A stretch of DNA of 64,000 bases. Origin: Alphaproteobacteria bacterium. GTDB taxonomy: Bacteria > Pseudomonadota > Alphaproteobacteria > Caulobacterales > Caulobacteraceae. The position numbers and the translations under genes are program-made. Shown in pieces: positions 8,971-17,265 of this stretch. Position 1 is the first letter of the stretch, and the number at the start of each line of letters is the position of its first letter. The notes beneath the pieces were generated by a model. That model saw only the letters and a program-made list of their open reading frames with translations, was not told where the DNA came from and made no database searches. The stretch is from positions 101,383-165,382 of the forward strand of contig JANYET010000013.1 in the NCBI GenBank assembly GCA_025359785.1, read 5' to 3'.

Positions 8971-9840
8971 TCAGTCCCGGCCTTCCGTCAAGAACTTGTC
9001 CATGGCCTCGGCGAGTTCGGTCGCGGCGACGTCGAAGATGCCGTTTACGAGGTGGGGCAATTCGATCAGTTCGCCCCGTGGCAGGGCGGCCGCGGCGCGG
9101 CGCGAGGCGGCCGCCAGGTGACTGTTCGGATTGAGGACCAGCACGGGTTGGCGCACCTGCGCCAGGCCGTTGACCGCGTCGAAGGTGAACGCCGCCTCAT
9201 GCGCCCACCAGCCGTCGGGATAGGCGCGAAGCTCGTCGACGAAATTATCAAAGCCGCGCGCCAGGCTGATGCCCGGGGGCCGGTCGTCGACGAAATAGGC
9301 CCACTTCTCGGCGAACTGGGAAAACGACTCCGTCAGGCGCATCGGATGGGCCAGACGCTTGCGCCATGCGGCCCGCTCAGCGCCTTCGAAATAGGGAACA
9401 CCGATCAGCACCACGCGGCGGACCCGATCCGGCCGCAGCCGCGCCAGTTCCGCCGCGATCAGCGCGCCGGTGTGGTAGCCGAACAGGTCGACCTCGGCTT
9501 CCCCCGCTGCGTCGAGGGCCGCATCGATCGCGTGGGCGTAGCCGGTGACGGTGATCGGCTCGGGTGGCGGATCGGAGGCCCCATAGCCCGGCGCGTCGAT
9601 CGCCGCCACGCGCCGCCGAGCGGCCAGCGCTTCCAGCAGGGGCGAGAAGCTGCGGCCGGAATAGGCCGTGGCGTGCAGGCAGTAGAGGGGAGGTCCTTGC
9701 CGTTCGCCGCCGCCTTCCAACAGGTGGACCTGATGTCCGGGCGCGCCGACGTAGCGCCGGCTGAGGACTGGTCTGGATCCGGTCGCCGGCCGTGCCGGGA
9801 CTCCAGCGTCGAGCAGTCCAAGATGGGAGGATCGCGGCAT
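8971..9840 (-). CDS. Alpha/beta hydrolase with Thr at the nucleophile position
   Basis: This 289-residue single-domain alpha/beta hydrolase fold protein has a lid-less pattern, with LHATAYSGRSF in the oxyanion region and IDAPGYGASDPP after strand 4. The nucleophile elbow is DLFGYHTGALIAAELA, placing Thr124 where Ser normally sits. The acid position reads LNPNSHLAA, without an obvious Asp, while a His follows in LPHLVNG. The family is therefore clear but the catalytic chemistry is not: it could be a Thr-dependent hydrolase, a cofactor-independent enzyme or a binding protein. The ATG at 9840 is the first that keeps homology; the frame stays open upstream. It is divergent from the tannase-like gene at 10074. 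Confidence 0.8.
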   Translation of the reverse strand: MPRSSHLGLLDAGVPARPATGSRPVLSRRYVGAPGHQVHLLEGGGERQGPPLYCLHATAYSGRSFSPLLEALAARRRVAAIDAPGYGASDPPPEPITVTGYAHAIDAALDAAGEAEVDLFGYHTGALIAAELARLRPDRVRRVVLIGVPYFEGAERAAWRKRLAHPMRLTESFSQFAEKWAYFVDDRPPGISLARGFDNFVDELRAYPDGWWAHEAAFTFDAVNGLAQVRQPVLVLNPNSHLAAASRRAAAALPRGELIELPHLVNGIFDVAATELAEAMDKFLTEGRD

Positions 9841-10073
9841 GCCTACCGGGTACCAGCGACCTCGGGCCGGGCGGATTGGGTTTAAGTCATAGACGCGGAC
9901 GGAAAAGTCATGGAGCGCCGTGGACTGGCATGGGCATTCTGCGATGGGGTCGCCCGTCCGTGCGTGGCCCTCGCCGGGGCGGCGCTCCTGTCGCACCGGG
10001 CGGCGGTCTGTCTGTCCCGTCCCGCGGGATGTCCACCCCGCGTTCGGCGGACGCAACAAGGGCGGCTCGATCC
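9841..10073. promoter_or_regulatory. Divergent promoter region, hydrolase / tannase-like gene
   Basis: A 233-base region between divergent genes. The heptamer AAGTCAT occurs twice in the same direction, at 9884-9890 and 9905-9911, spaced 21 bases or two helical turns. This spacing is common for activator half-sites but could be chance. No clear promoter hexamers stand out. Confidence 0.3.
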
Positions 10074-11729
10074 ATGCGCACCACAAATACGGCCGCCCGC
10101 ACGCGACGGGCCGAGGTCGGTAAGCCGCCGCTGAAGGTCGCGCTGGCCGGCGGTCTCGCCCTGGCGACCGCAATCCTGGGACCGTTTGCGGCCCAGGCTG
10201 AAGCGGCCGCGCCCGCCGGGCTCATGGACCATGCCGCGGCGGCCTGCGCCGCCCTGCAGCCCACCCAGGCCTTCTCCGACGTGGCCACCCATCTGGCCCA
10301 GATTCCGGACGCGCCAACCAGCATCGTCTCGGCTCGGATCGTGCCGTCGGAACGCGGACTGCCCGCCTACTGCCGCGTTGAAGGGCAGATCGCGCCGACC
10401 ATCGGCTTCCTCATGAAGCTGCCGACCGCGGCGTGGAACGGCAAGATGATGATGGGCGGCTGCGGCGGCCCGTGCGGTCAGTATCTCAGCGACCGCCTCG
10501 ACCCGGCGTTGGCGCGCCGCTACGCGGTGATTTCCACCGACATGGGTCACAAGGGGATCGGCTGGGCGTTCGCCTACCAGAACCTGCAGGGGCAGATCGA
10601 TTTCGGGTCTCGCGCGACCCACCTGACCGCGGTCGTCGGCAAGGCGCTGATCAACACCTTCTACGCGCAGCCCGCCGCCTTCGCCTATTTCAACGGCTGC
10701 TCGACCGGCGGACGGCAGGCGATGGTGGAGGCCCAGCGTTTTCCCGACGATTTCAACGGTATCATCGGCGGCGCGCCGCCCTATTTCGAGACCGGAGACA
10801 CACCGCTGTTCCTGTCCTGGGGCGCGCGCGTCAACATGGACTCCGCCGGCAAGACCATCCTCGACGCGGCCAAGCTGCCGATGGTCCACCGCGCGGTCAT
10901 GGACGCCTGCGATCCCCAGCACACCCAGGACAATTTCCTGCTGAACCCGGCCGCCTGCAAATGGGAACCCTCCGCCCTGCTCTGCAAGCCGGGCCAGGCG
11001 GCCGGCGCCTGCCTCAGCCCTGCCGAGGCCGACGTGATCCGCAAAATCTACAGCGGCGCGGTCAATTCGAAGGGCCGTGCGCTCTACTTCGGCATGCCGC
11101 GCGGTTCTGAGATGGAATGGGCGCCGGGGTTCGTCAATTTCAACGGCCTGCCGGGCAACTACCTGTCCGGATTCGGCGGAGCCGGAAATTCGATCATGAC
11201 CTATGGCGCCTACTTCTATTCGCCCGGCGCCACCTACTCCGAACGGGATTTCGACTACGACCGCGATCCGCCGCGCCTGGCCGTGACCGAGGCGCTCTAC
11301 AATGCCCAGAACCCCGACCTGCGGGCCTTCAAGGCGGCCGGTGGCAAGTTGATCCTGTTCCATGGCTGGAACGACAACCAGATCCCGGTCGGAGCCAGCA
11401 TCGACTACTATGAGACCGCGACCCGCGCGGCCGGCGGGCCCGAAGCCACCCGGTCGTTCTTCCGCATGTTCCTGCTGCCCGGCGTCGGCCATTGCCGGGG
11501 CGGCCCCGGCGGCAGTGAGGTGGATTGGATTTCGGCGCTGGAGGCCTGGGTCGAGAAAGGCAAGGCGCCCGACCAGGTGGTCACCAACCGGATGAAGGTC
11601 GATCCCAACGCCACCGTCGAAATCGCGCCCGGGGAGACTTTGATCCTGTTCCCGCGTCACCCCCTGGATCCATCCAGCGTCATCAGTTCCCGTGTGCTGC
11701 CGGCCTATGCCGCCGGCGGCGCGCACTGA
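10074..11729 (+). CDS. Secreted tannase / feruloyl esterase family enzyme
   Basis: A 551-residue protein with an N-terminal signal peptide (basic start, hydrophobic stretch about 22-40, AQAEA cleavage region). It carries the family's CS-D-HC arrangement: Cys209-Ser210 in FNGCSTGGRQAM, Asp434 in GWNDNQIP, and His473-Cys474 in GVGHCRGG, the two Cys normally forming a disulfide that brings the triad together. The MGCTP-like DUF/tannase lid region lies between. Tannase-family enzymes hydrolyse esters of phenolic acids (gallate, ferulate and relatives) or terephthalate monoesters in the periplasm or outside the cell. The start at 10074 is chosen because the signal peptide follows directly; an in-frame ATG at 10029 is an alternative. 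Confidence 0.88.
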   Translation: MRTTNTAARTRRAEVGKPPLKVALAGGLALATAILGPFAAQAEAAAPAGLMDHAAAACAALQPTQAFSDVATHLAQIPDAPTSIVSARIVPSERGLPAYCRVEGQIAPTIGFLMKLPTAAWNGKMMMGGCGGPCGQYLSDRLDPALARRYAVISTDMGHKGIGWAFAYQNLQGQIDFGSRATHLTAVVGKALINTFYAQPAAFAYFNGCSTGGRQAMVEAQRFPDDFNGIIGGAPPYFETGDTPLFLSWGARVNMDSAGKTILDAAKLPMVHRAVMDACDPQHTQDNFLLNPAACKWEPSALLCKPGQAAGACLSPAEADVIRKIYSGAVNSKGRALYFGMPRGSEMEWAPGFVNFNGLPGNYLSGFGGAGNSIMTYGAYFYSPGATYSERDFDYDRDPPRLAVTEALYNAQNPDLRAFKAAGGKLILFHGWNDNQIPVGASIDYYETATRAAGGPEATRSFFRMFLLPGVGHCRGGPGGSEVDWISALEAWVEKGKAPDQVVTNRMKVDPNATVEIAPGETLILFPRHPLDPSSVISSRVLPAYAAGGAH

Positions 11730-11758
11730 GGCCATTTGCGACTGAGGAGCCGACCCGC

Positions 11759-13579
11759 ATGAAGCGCCTATGGATCGTACTGGCCGTCCTCTTCGGCGTG
11801 ATCGCGCCTGGGATCGCCACCGCGGCGCGCCCGGCCCGCGGCATCTCGATCCAGATTATCAATATCTCCGCCGATCCGCCGGGCCGCCAGCTCCTGGCGC
11901 CGGGCGGCGGCCGCGAACTGACGCCGGCGATCCTCTTCACGCCGGCCGCAGGCGCCAACGTCTACGGCCCGGCGATCCTGATGCTCGACACCGGCCTGGG
12001 ATCAAATCCGGGCCGCAGCGACGAGCCGACCCGTTTTGCCGCCGAGCGGCTGGCCGCCCGTGGCTACACCGTGCTCAGCCTCTATTCGCATCTCGAGCGC
12101 GGCTATCCCCTCAACCGCTTCGAGCAGACCCGATACGACATTTCCGCCGCCCTCGATTTCCTGGAGCGCATGGGGTTCGAGGACATCGCCCTGGCCGGAC
12201 GATCCTATGGCGCGATCGCCGTGGCCAACTACCTGGCGGAAAGCGATGACGCCGCCCTGGCGACCCCCGGCAAGCGACGCGTGCAGGCGGCCATCCTCTT
12301 CGACCCGCTCACCGACGTTCGCCGCTATGTAGCCTCCGACCTCGCCGGTCCCGGCTACGGCGCCAAGCTGGCCGCCGCGCGTGCGGCGGTGGCCGCCAAG
12401 ACCGGGCTGATTCCGGTCGATATCGAGCCGGGCTATCACCCGCCAGAGAAGGAAGCGCCCTGGATGGTCGCCGGGCGCTACGTGATGCCCGCCGAGGCCT
12501 TCCTGAGCTATTTCGGCCCGGAGGCGCAGACCCGCAATCTGTCGGTGCTCGGCCGGTTGCCAATCCCGACCCTGGCCGTGGTGACCGCCGGAGACCCTTC
12601 CGCGTCGGCGGAAATACTGCGCGGGGCGGCCTCCGTAGCGTCGGGCATGCTCAAGGTGAAATCCGAGCCCGCGGGATCCTACGCGGCGCCCTCCGTCCAG
12701 GATCGGCTCACCAACGACATGGCGGCGTTCCTGTCCCAGCACGGCCTGGGCGTACGACCGGCGGTAAAGACCAGCTTCGCCAGCATCACAGCGGCCGATG
12801 GTCAGATCTTCACCGGGGTGCTCTACAGGCCGGCGGCCGGCGGCGACAAAGCCCGACCCGCGTTCATCCTGCACCACGGCCTCAGCGAGGATGCGATCCA
12901 CTCCTCGACCCACTGGCTAGGCTGGCGCCTGGCCCAGGCGGGCTATGCCGCGCTTTCCGTCGCCAACCACTCCAGCGGCACCACCGGGGCGACCATGACC
13001 GGCAACCTGGCCGAGGTCGCCGACGACACCGGACGCTGGGCCGACTGGATTTCCAGCCAGGGCTATCGCCGCCTGATCCTGCAGGGCCATTCCAACGGCG
13101 GAATCCAGATCTCCAACTACATGAGCCTGAAGCACGATCCGCGGGTCGTCGGGATGGTCTACATGGCCCCGACCCTGGACTCGCCGCGCTACTCCCGCGA
13201 GACGCTGGGCGACAAGGTCTATGAGGGCCAGGTGAAAGAAGCCCTGGAGGCCGTCGCGCGCGGCGAAGGCGACACCCACCTGATGACCGAGGACAAGCTG
13301 CGGCTCGCCCGGCGTTTCCTCGATATCTCAGGACCACAGTCGCGGGCCTGGCACACCGAGCGGATCAAGGAGTTCAACACGCCCATGCTGGTGATCGCCG
13401 GCGCGAAGGATCCGCTGATGACCCGCGACCCGAAGTTCATCGACACCTTCGTGCACAACCATCCGGGACCCGCCGAGGTGAAGTGGCTCGAAAGCGGATC
13501 GCACGGCATGAAGGAATCCAAGACCGTCATCGCGCAGGACATCGCCAGCTGGACCCGGCGGACCTTCGGCGCGCCCTGA
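11759..13579 (+). CDS. Secreted two-domain alpha/beta hydrolase
   Basis: This 606-residue protein begins with a signal peptide (residues 1-24, ending IATAARP). Two hydrolase-like halves follow. The first has AGRSYGAIAVANYL with Ser149 in the elbow. The second has LQGHSNGGIQISNY with Ser445, an acid in VIAGAKDPLMT and a His in SGSHGMKE. The two halves resemble dienelactone-hydrolase or peptidase S9-like folds and both retain a Ser nucleophile. GAGGAG precedes the ATG at 11759. It lies 29 bases after the tannase-like gene, so the two form an operon and both enzymes are exported, consistent with extracytoplasmic breakdown of an esterified plant compound. Confidence 0.82.
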   Translation: MKRLWIVLAVLFGVIAPGIATAARPARGISIQIINISADPPGRQLLAPGGGRELTPAILFTPAAGANVYGPAILMLDTGLGSNPGRSDEPTRFAAERLAARGYTVLSLYSHLERGYPLNRFEQTRYDISAALDFLERMGFEDIALAGRSYGAIAVANYLAESDDAALATPGKRRVQAAILFDPLTDVRRYVASDLAGPGYGAKLAAARAAVAAKTGLIPVDIEPGYHPPEKEAPWMVAGRYVMPAEAFLSYFGPEAQTRNLSVLGRLPIPTLAVVTAGDPSASAEILRGAASVASGMLKVKSEPAGSYAAPSVQDRLTNDMAAFLSQHGLGVRPAVKTSFASITAADGQIFTGVLYRPAAGGDKARPAFILHHGLSEDAIHSSTHWLGWRLAQAGYAALSVANHSSGTTGATMTGNLAEVADDTGRWADWISSQGYRRLILQGHSNGGIQISNYMSLKHDPRVVGMVYMAPTLDSPRYSRETLGDKVYEGQVKEALEAVARGEGDTHLMTEDKLRLARRFLDISGPQSRAWHTERIKEFNTPMLVIAGAKDPLMTRDPKFIDTFVHNHPGPAEVKWLESGSHGMKESKTVIAQDIASWTRRTFGAP

Positions 13580-13653
13580 CCGGCGTCATCGCGGCGGGCG
13601 GCGGCGGGCAGAGAGTCTCTTGCGGACTTCACCGCCCGGCGTAGGACGCGAGG

Positions 13654-14448
13654 ATGGAGACTGACGCACCCAGTGGCCTCCAGGGCCTCAGCCGCGGCCT
13701 CGCCGTGCTCACCGCCCTGAACGCCCGTGGCCCGCTGACCCTGGCCGGCCTCAGCCGCGAGCTTGGCCTGCCGCGCACGACGCTCCGCCGCATCGTCACC
13801 GCGCTGATCGCCGAGCAGTGCTGCCTTCGCCTGCCTAGCAGCGCGCTCTATGCGCTGGCCCCCGGCGTCGCGCGCCTGACGTCCGGCTACGGCCCGGGGG
13901 ACCGGCTGACCGCGATCTGCGCGGCCCGCCTGCCCGTGCTCAGCCGCGAGATCGGCTGGCCGGTCGCGTTGGCCGTGCCCGAGGGCCTGATCATGCGGGT
14001 CCGCGTGGCGACCGATTTCGAGAGTCCGTTCGCCCTGGCCCGGATGCGGCCCGGCTATGCGACGCCACAGGCCGAGACCACCACCGGCCTGTTATATCTG
14101 GCATCGCTGGAGCCCTTGGCGGCGAAGGCCCGACTGGACGACATCTACGCGGCGCGATGGCGTTCCCGCCTGCGCTTCGCGCGTCAGGAGGCCGACGACC
14201 TGATCCGCCAGGCCCGGGAGGCCGGCTATCTGGTCCTCGAGCGCCAGTTTCCGGAAGCCAGCCTCGGCGTCCCGCTTCGCGTCGCTGGGGCCGTCCAAGG
14301 TGGCCTGGTCGTTCGGTACGTGCGCTCAGCCCTACGGCGGGATGAAGCGCGGGCGCGGCTCCTGCCACGCCTTCTCGAGATCGCGGCGGCCGTCGAGGCC
14401 GAGGTCGAAGCTCAACTGGCGACCAACGGGGCCGTCACCGGATCGTAG
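13654..14448 (+). CDS. IclR family transcriptional regulator (MhpR-like), second copy
   Basis: The protein has 264 residues. The N-terminal winged HTH covers about residues 10-50 (LTLAGLSRELGLPRTTLRRIVTAL), and a C-terminal effector domain with REIGWPVALAVPEG follows. It is clearly related to the IclR protein at 7140, sharing LGLPRTT in the recognition helix and REIGWP in the effector domain. Its 3' end overlaps the convergent FAD monooxygenase gene by 37 bases, so high transcription of one would run into the other. Possible targets are the hydrolase pair upstream and the monooxygenase/ALDH operon on the opposite strand. Confidence 0.9.
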   Translation: METDAPSGLQGLSRGLAVLTALNARGPLTLAGLSRELGLPRTTLRRIVTALIAEQCCLRLPSSALYALAPGVARLTSGYGPGDRLTAICAARLPVLSREIGWPVALAVPEGLIMRVRVATDFESPFALARMRPGYATPQAETTTGLLYLASLEPLAAKARLDDIYAARWRSRLRFARQEADDLIRQAREAGYLVLERQFPEASLGVPLRVAGAVQGGLVVRYVRSALRRDEARARLLPRLLEIAAAVEAEVEAQLATNGAVTGS

Positions 14449-15596
14449 GCGTAGAACGCCGGATCGCTGGCCGGCGCGGCGTTCCCGTCATAGGCGTCTG
14501 GATCGCGGCTCTGTAGCAGTTCTCCCTGCCGCACAGACTGGCGGTAGACCTCCGCCGTCCGGGGCCGGCGGACCGTCTCGTAGAGATCGAGCGCGGCGCC
14601 CAGGTCGCTTTCCGCGCCAAGCGCGCGCACCAGCACCATGGCGTCCTCGATCGCCATGGCCGCGCCCAGGCCCAGGAACGGCAGCATGGGATGGGCCGCG
14701 TCGCCGAGCAGGGTAACCGGGCCCTTTCGCCACAGGGCCAGGGGTTCGCGGTGGAACAGCCCCCAGCGCCGCAAGGTAGCCGGTTTGGCGAGCCTGAGCA
14801 GGCCTTCCACGTCGGGGTGCCAGCCCGCGTACAGCGCCAGCAGGTCGGCCGGGTCGCCGCGCACCGACCAGCCTTCCTCGACCCAGTCGCTGGTCCGGGC
14901 CAGAGCCACGCAGTTGACCGTCTCGCCCCGACGCACGGTGTATCGGTTGATGACGCGGCCAGGCCCGAAGTAGACCGCCGCGCGGCCCGCTTCCATGAAG
15001 GCGGCGGCCTCGTCCCACGGAACCAGGAACCGCCACGCGACCTGTCCGGTGAACACCGGCAGCGACGGGTCCAGCAGCAGCTCGCGCACGCTCGAGCGCA
15101 GGCCGTCCGCGCCGATCACCAGGTCGGCCTCCGCTGACGTCCCGTTCTCGAAACCGAGCCGCGCCCCCGCGCCCCGCGGGTCGATGGTCTTCAGGCGATG
15201 GCCCAGCGACAGGCCGCCGCCAGCCTGATGGAAGGCGCCAGCGATGATCGCCTGCAGGTCGGCGCGATGGATCTGGCGGCCGACGACCTCGGGGGTGTCC
15301 AGCAGGCCATCGGCCTTGTCGTAGGCCCCGGCCAGCTTCTCGCCGGTCCGGTAGTGCAGGAACGGAATGGTCGTGCTGAGCATCGCCGCGGCCCTGACCG
15401 CGTCATAGACGCCCGCCTCGCGCAGGGTCGTCTGCGATCCCTTGCTGAGCGTCAGGCCGGCGCCCACCTCGCCCAGTTCAGAGGCCTGTTCATAGACGTG
15501 GACCGGGTAGCCCTGGCGCAGCAAAAGCAGGCCCGCCGTCAGACCGCCGATGCCGCCGCCGACGATCGCGACGCGGGGTTTCGAGGACACCGCCAT
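14412..15596 (-). CDS. FAD-dependent aromatic monooxygenase (salicylate / 3-hydroxybenzoate hydroxylase-like)
   Basis: A 394-residue class A flavoprotein monooxygenase. The N-terminus has VAIVGGGIGGLTAG followed by an acidic residue in HVYEQ (FAD ribose), a DG-type motif in LVIGADGLRSSVRE, and the third FAD motif in LLGDAAHPMLPFLGLGAAMAIEDA. These features place it with NahG, 3-hydroxybenzoate 6-hydroxylase and 6-hydroxynicotinate monooxygenase. It would use NAD(P)H and O2 to hydroxylate an aromatic acid, with or without decarboxylation. The next gene upstream on the same strand, the aldehyde dehydrogenase, ends one base away, so the order is aldehyde to acid to hydroxylated acid. Confidence 0.85.
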   Translation of the reverse strand: MAVSSKPRVAIVGGGIGGLTAGLLLLRQGYPVHVYEQASELGEVGAGLTLSKGSQTTLREAGVYDAVRAAAMLSTTIPFLHYRTGEKLAGAYDKADGLLDTPEVVGRQIHRADLQAIIAGAFHQAGGGLSLGHRLKTIDPRGAGARLGFENGTSAEADLVIGADGLRSSVRELLLDPSLPVFTGQVAWRFLVPWDEAAAFMEAGRAAVYFGPGRVINRYTVRRGETVNCVALARTSDWVEEGWSVRGDPADLLALYAGWHPDVEGLLRLAKPATLRRWGLFHREPLALWRKGPVTLLGDAAHPMLPFLGLGAAMAIEDAMVLVRALGAESDLGAALDLYETVRRPRTAEVYRQSVRQGELLQSRDPDAYDGNAAPASDPAFYAYDPVTAPLVAS

Positions 15597-15597
15597 C

Positions 15598-17121
15598 TCA
15601 GGTCCTCGGGCCCAGGTTGACGCTGATCGCCTTGGTCTTGAGGTAGGGCTCCAGCCCCTCCTTGCCGAATTCGCGGCCCCAGCCCGACTGGCGGTTGCCG
15701 CCGAACGGCGTCTCCGGGCTCATCGCCGCGTGATAGTTGATCGCCACCTGTCCGGAGTCGATCTTGCGCGCCATCCGCAGGCCGCGCTGGATATCCCGCG
15801 TCCAGACCGATCCGGATAGGCCGTAGACCGTGGAATTGACGTCCCGCACCAGGGCCGCCTCGTCGGTGAACGGAATGACGGTCAGCACCGGTCCGAATAT
15901 CTCCTCCTGCGCGATCCGCATGTCGGCCCGCGCGTCTGTGAAGATCGTCGGGCGGACGAAGTGGCCAGGCGACGGGGTGTCCTCGCCGCCTAGGGCCACG
16001 GTCGCGCCGTCCTCCTCCACGCCGATGCGGATGTATTCGAGGATCCGGGCCTTCTGACGCGCGGAGATCACCGGACCCAGCACGGTGTCTGGGGCCAGGC
16101 CATCGCCCAACGTCATGGTCTTGGCGAAGGCGGCGACGCCGGCCACCACCTCGTCGTGAACCTCGCGATGAACGAACAGCCGCGTCCCGGCCATGCACGC
16201 CTGTCCGGAGACGAAGAAGCACGCCATCGCCGCCGCGGGGATCGCCTCGCTGAGGTCGGCGTCGGGGAAGATCACCACGGGCGACTTGCCGCCGAGTTCG
16301 AGTGTCACCCGCTTCAGATTGCTGGCCGCCGCGCCCTGGGCGATGCTTCGCCCGACCGCGGTGGATCCCGTGAAGGTGATCTTGTCGATGCCGGGGTGGG
16401 TCGCCATGGCCGCGCCGACCTCGTCGCCGAACCCGTGCAGCAGGTTGAAGGTCCCCGGCGGCGCGCCGGCCTCCAGCAGCAGTTCGGCGAAGAACCGCCC
16501 CGTCAGCGGCGCCAGCTCCGCGGTCTTCAGAACCACCGTGCAACCCACCGCCAACGCCGGCGCCAGCTTCAGCGCGATCATCCCCGCCGGCGCGTTCCAG
16601 GGCACGATCGCGCCGACCACGCCTATTGGCTCGCGCAGGGTCGAGACCATGAAGTCGAGGTGGGTGCGGCTGCCGATCGCCGGCGTGAAGGCTTCGCCGC
16701 TGATCTTCGTCGCCCAGCCGGCGTAGTAGCGGAACAGCTCCGCCCCCAGCAGGCGGACCACCGGGGTCGAGGACGCCAAAGGCGTGCCGTTGTCGATGCT
16801 CATGATCTCGCCGATCAGGTCGGCGTCGCGGTCCAACAGGTCGGCGAACCGCAGCATGATGCGCGCCCGCTCGCGGCCGTGCAGCCGGCCCCAGCTGGTT
16901 TCCAGGGCGTGGCGGGCGGCGTGGACGGCCATATCCAGATCGTGGGCCGAGGCGCCGGCGATTTCCGCCACCCGCTCTTCACGTGCCGGGTTCTCGACCG
17001 CAATCGTCCGGCTCGAGGCCCCTTCGGTCCAGCGGTCGCCGATCAGCAGGTGTTGTGGGCGGGCAAGGTCGGCAACGGCCCGCGGACTGTAAGCGGGCCT
17101 CACCAGCTGGTCGCGGCTCAT
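15598..17121 (-). CDS. Aldehyde dehydrogenase family protein
   Basis: An NAD(P)-dependent aldehyde dehydrogenase of 507 residues, the usual family length. The glycine motif FTGSTAVGRS, the general base Glu275 in VTLELGGKSP and the nucleophile Cys309 in FVSGQACMAG are all present, so it should be active. The ATG at 17121 has GGAGAA nine bases upstream and begins just before the first conserved strand (LLIGDRWTEG). A perfect palindrome at 17214-17230 lies about 93 bases upstream and probably belongs to its promoter. It is followed directly by the aromatic monooxygenase, suggesting oxidation of an aromatic aldehyde such as salicylaldehyde or vanillin type compounds; the exact aldehyde is unknown. 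Confidence 0.92.
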   Translation of the reverse strand: MSRDQLVRPAYSPRAVADLARPQHLLIGDRWTEGASSRTIAVENPAREERVAEIAGASAHDLDMAVHAARHALETSWGRLHGRERARIMLRFADLLDRDADLIGEIMSIDNGTPLASSTPVVRLLGAELFRYYAGWATKISGEAFTPAIGSRTHLDFMVSTLREPIGVVGAIVPWNAPAGMIALKLAPALAVGCTVVLKTAELAPLTGRFFAELLLEAGAPPGTFNLLHGFGDEVGAAMATHPGIDKITFTGSTAVGRSIAQGAAASNLKRVTLELGGKSPVVIFPDADLSEAIPAAAMACFFVSGQACMAGTRLFVHREVHDEVVAGVAAFAKTMTLGDGLAPDTVLGPVISARQKARILEYIRIGVEEDGATVALGGEDTPSPGHFVRPTIFTDARADMRIAQEEIFGPVLTVIPFTDEAALVRDVNSTVYGLSGSVWTRDIQRGLRMARKIDSGQVAINYHAAMSPETPFGGNRQSGWGREFGKEGLEPYLKTKAISVNLGPRT

Positions 17122-17213
17122 CGTGTGGTTCTCCGGGGGCGGCAGACCCTGGCGGTTGGGTGACTCGAACCCTAGATCGACGCCGGGAAGACACCGAGCC
17201 GCGACGTTCAATT

Positions 17214-17230
17214 CGTCCGATGATCGGACG
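17214..17230. promoter_or_regulatory. Palindromic operator upstream of the ALDH/monooxygenase operon
   Basis: A perfect palindrome CGTCCGAT-G-ATCGGACG lies in the 144-base gap between fghA and the ALDH gene. It resembles the PcaR/PcaU-type IclR consensus GTTCGATAATCGCAC, which is consistent with control by one of the two IclR proteins. A short T-rich run follows on the plus strand, so a plus-strand terminator is formally possible, but no plus-strand gene precedes it. Confidence 0.5.
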
Positions 17231-17265
17231 TTTCTTCGTCTATTCCATGTGCGTGCCCAGGGGCC

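Noticed and set aside
16156..17163. Plus-strand open frame opposite the aldehyde dehydrogenase
   Set aside because: The aldehyde dehydrogenase on the minus strand has complete motifs; the opposite frame is a compositional shadow.
17165..17190. GGTTCGAG-type T-loop sequence on the minus strand, suggesting a tRNA or attachment site
   Set aside because: No acceptor stem, D-arm or anticodon arm can be built around it and no integrase gene is nearby, so the match is taken as chance.
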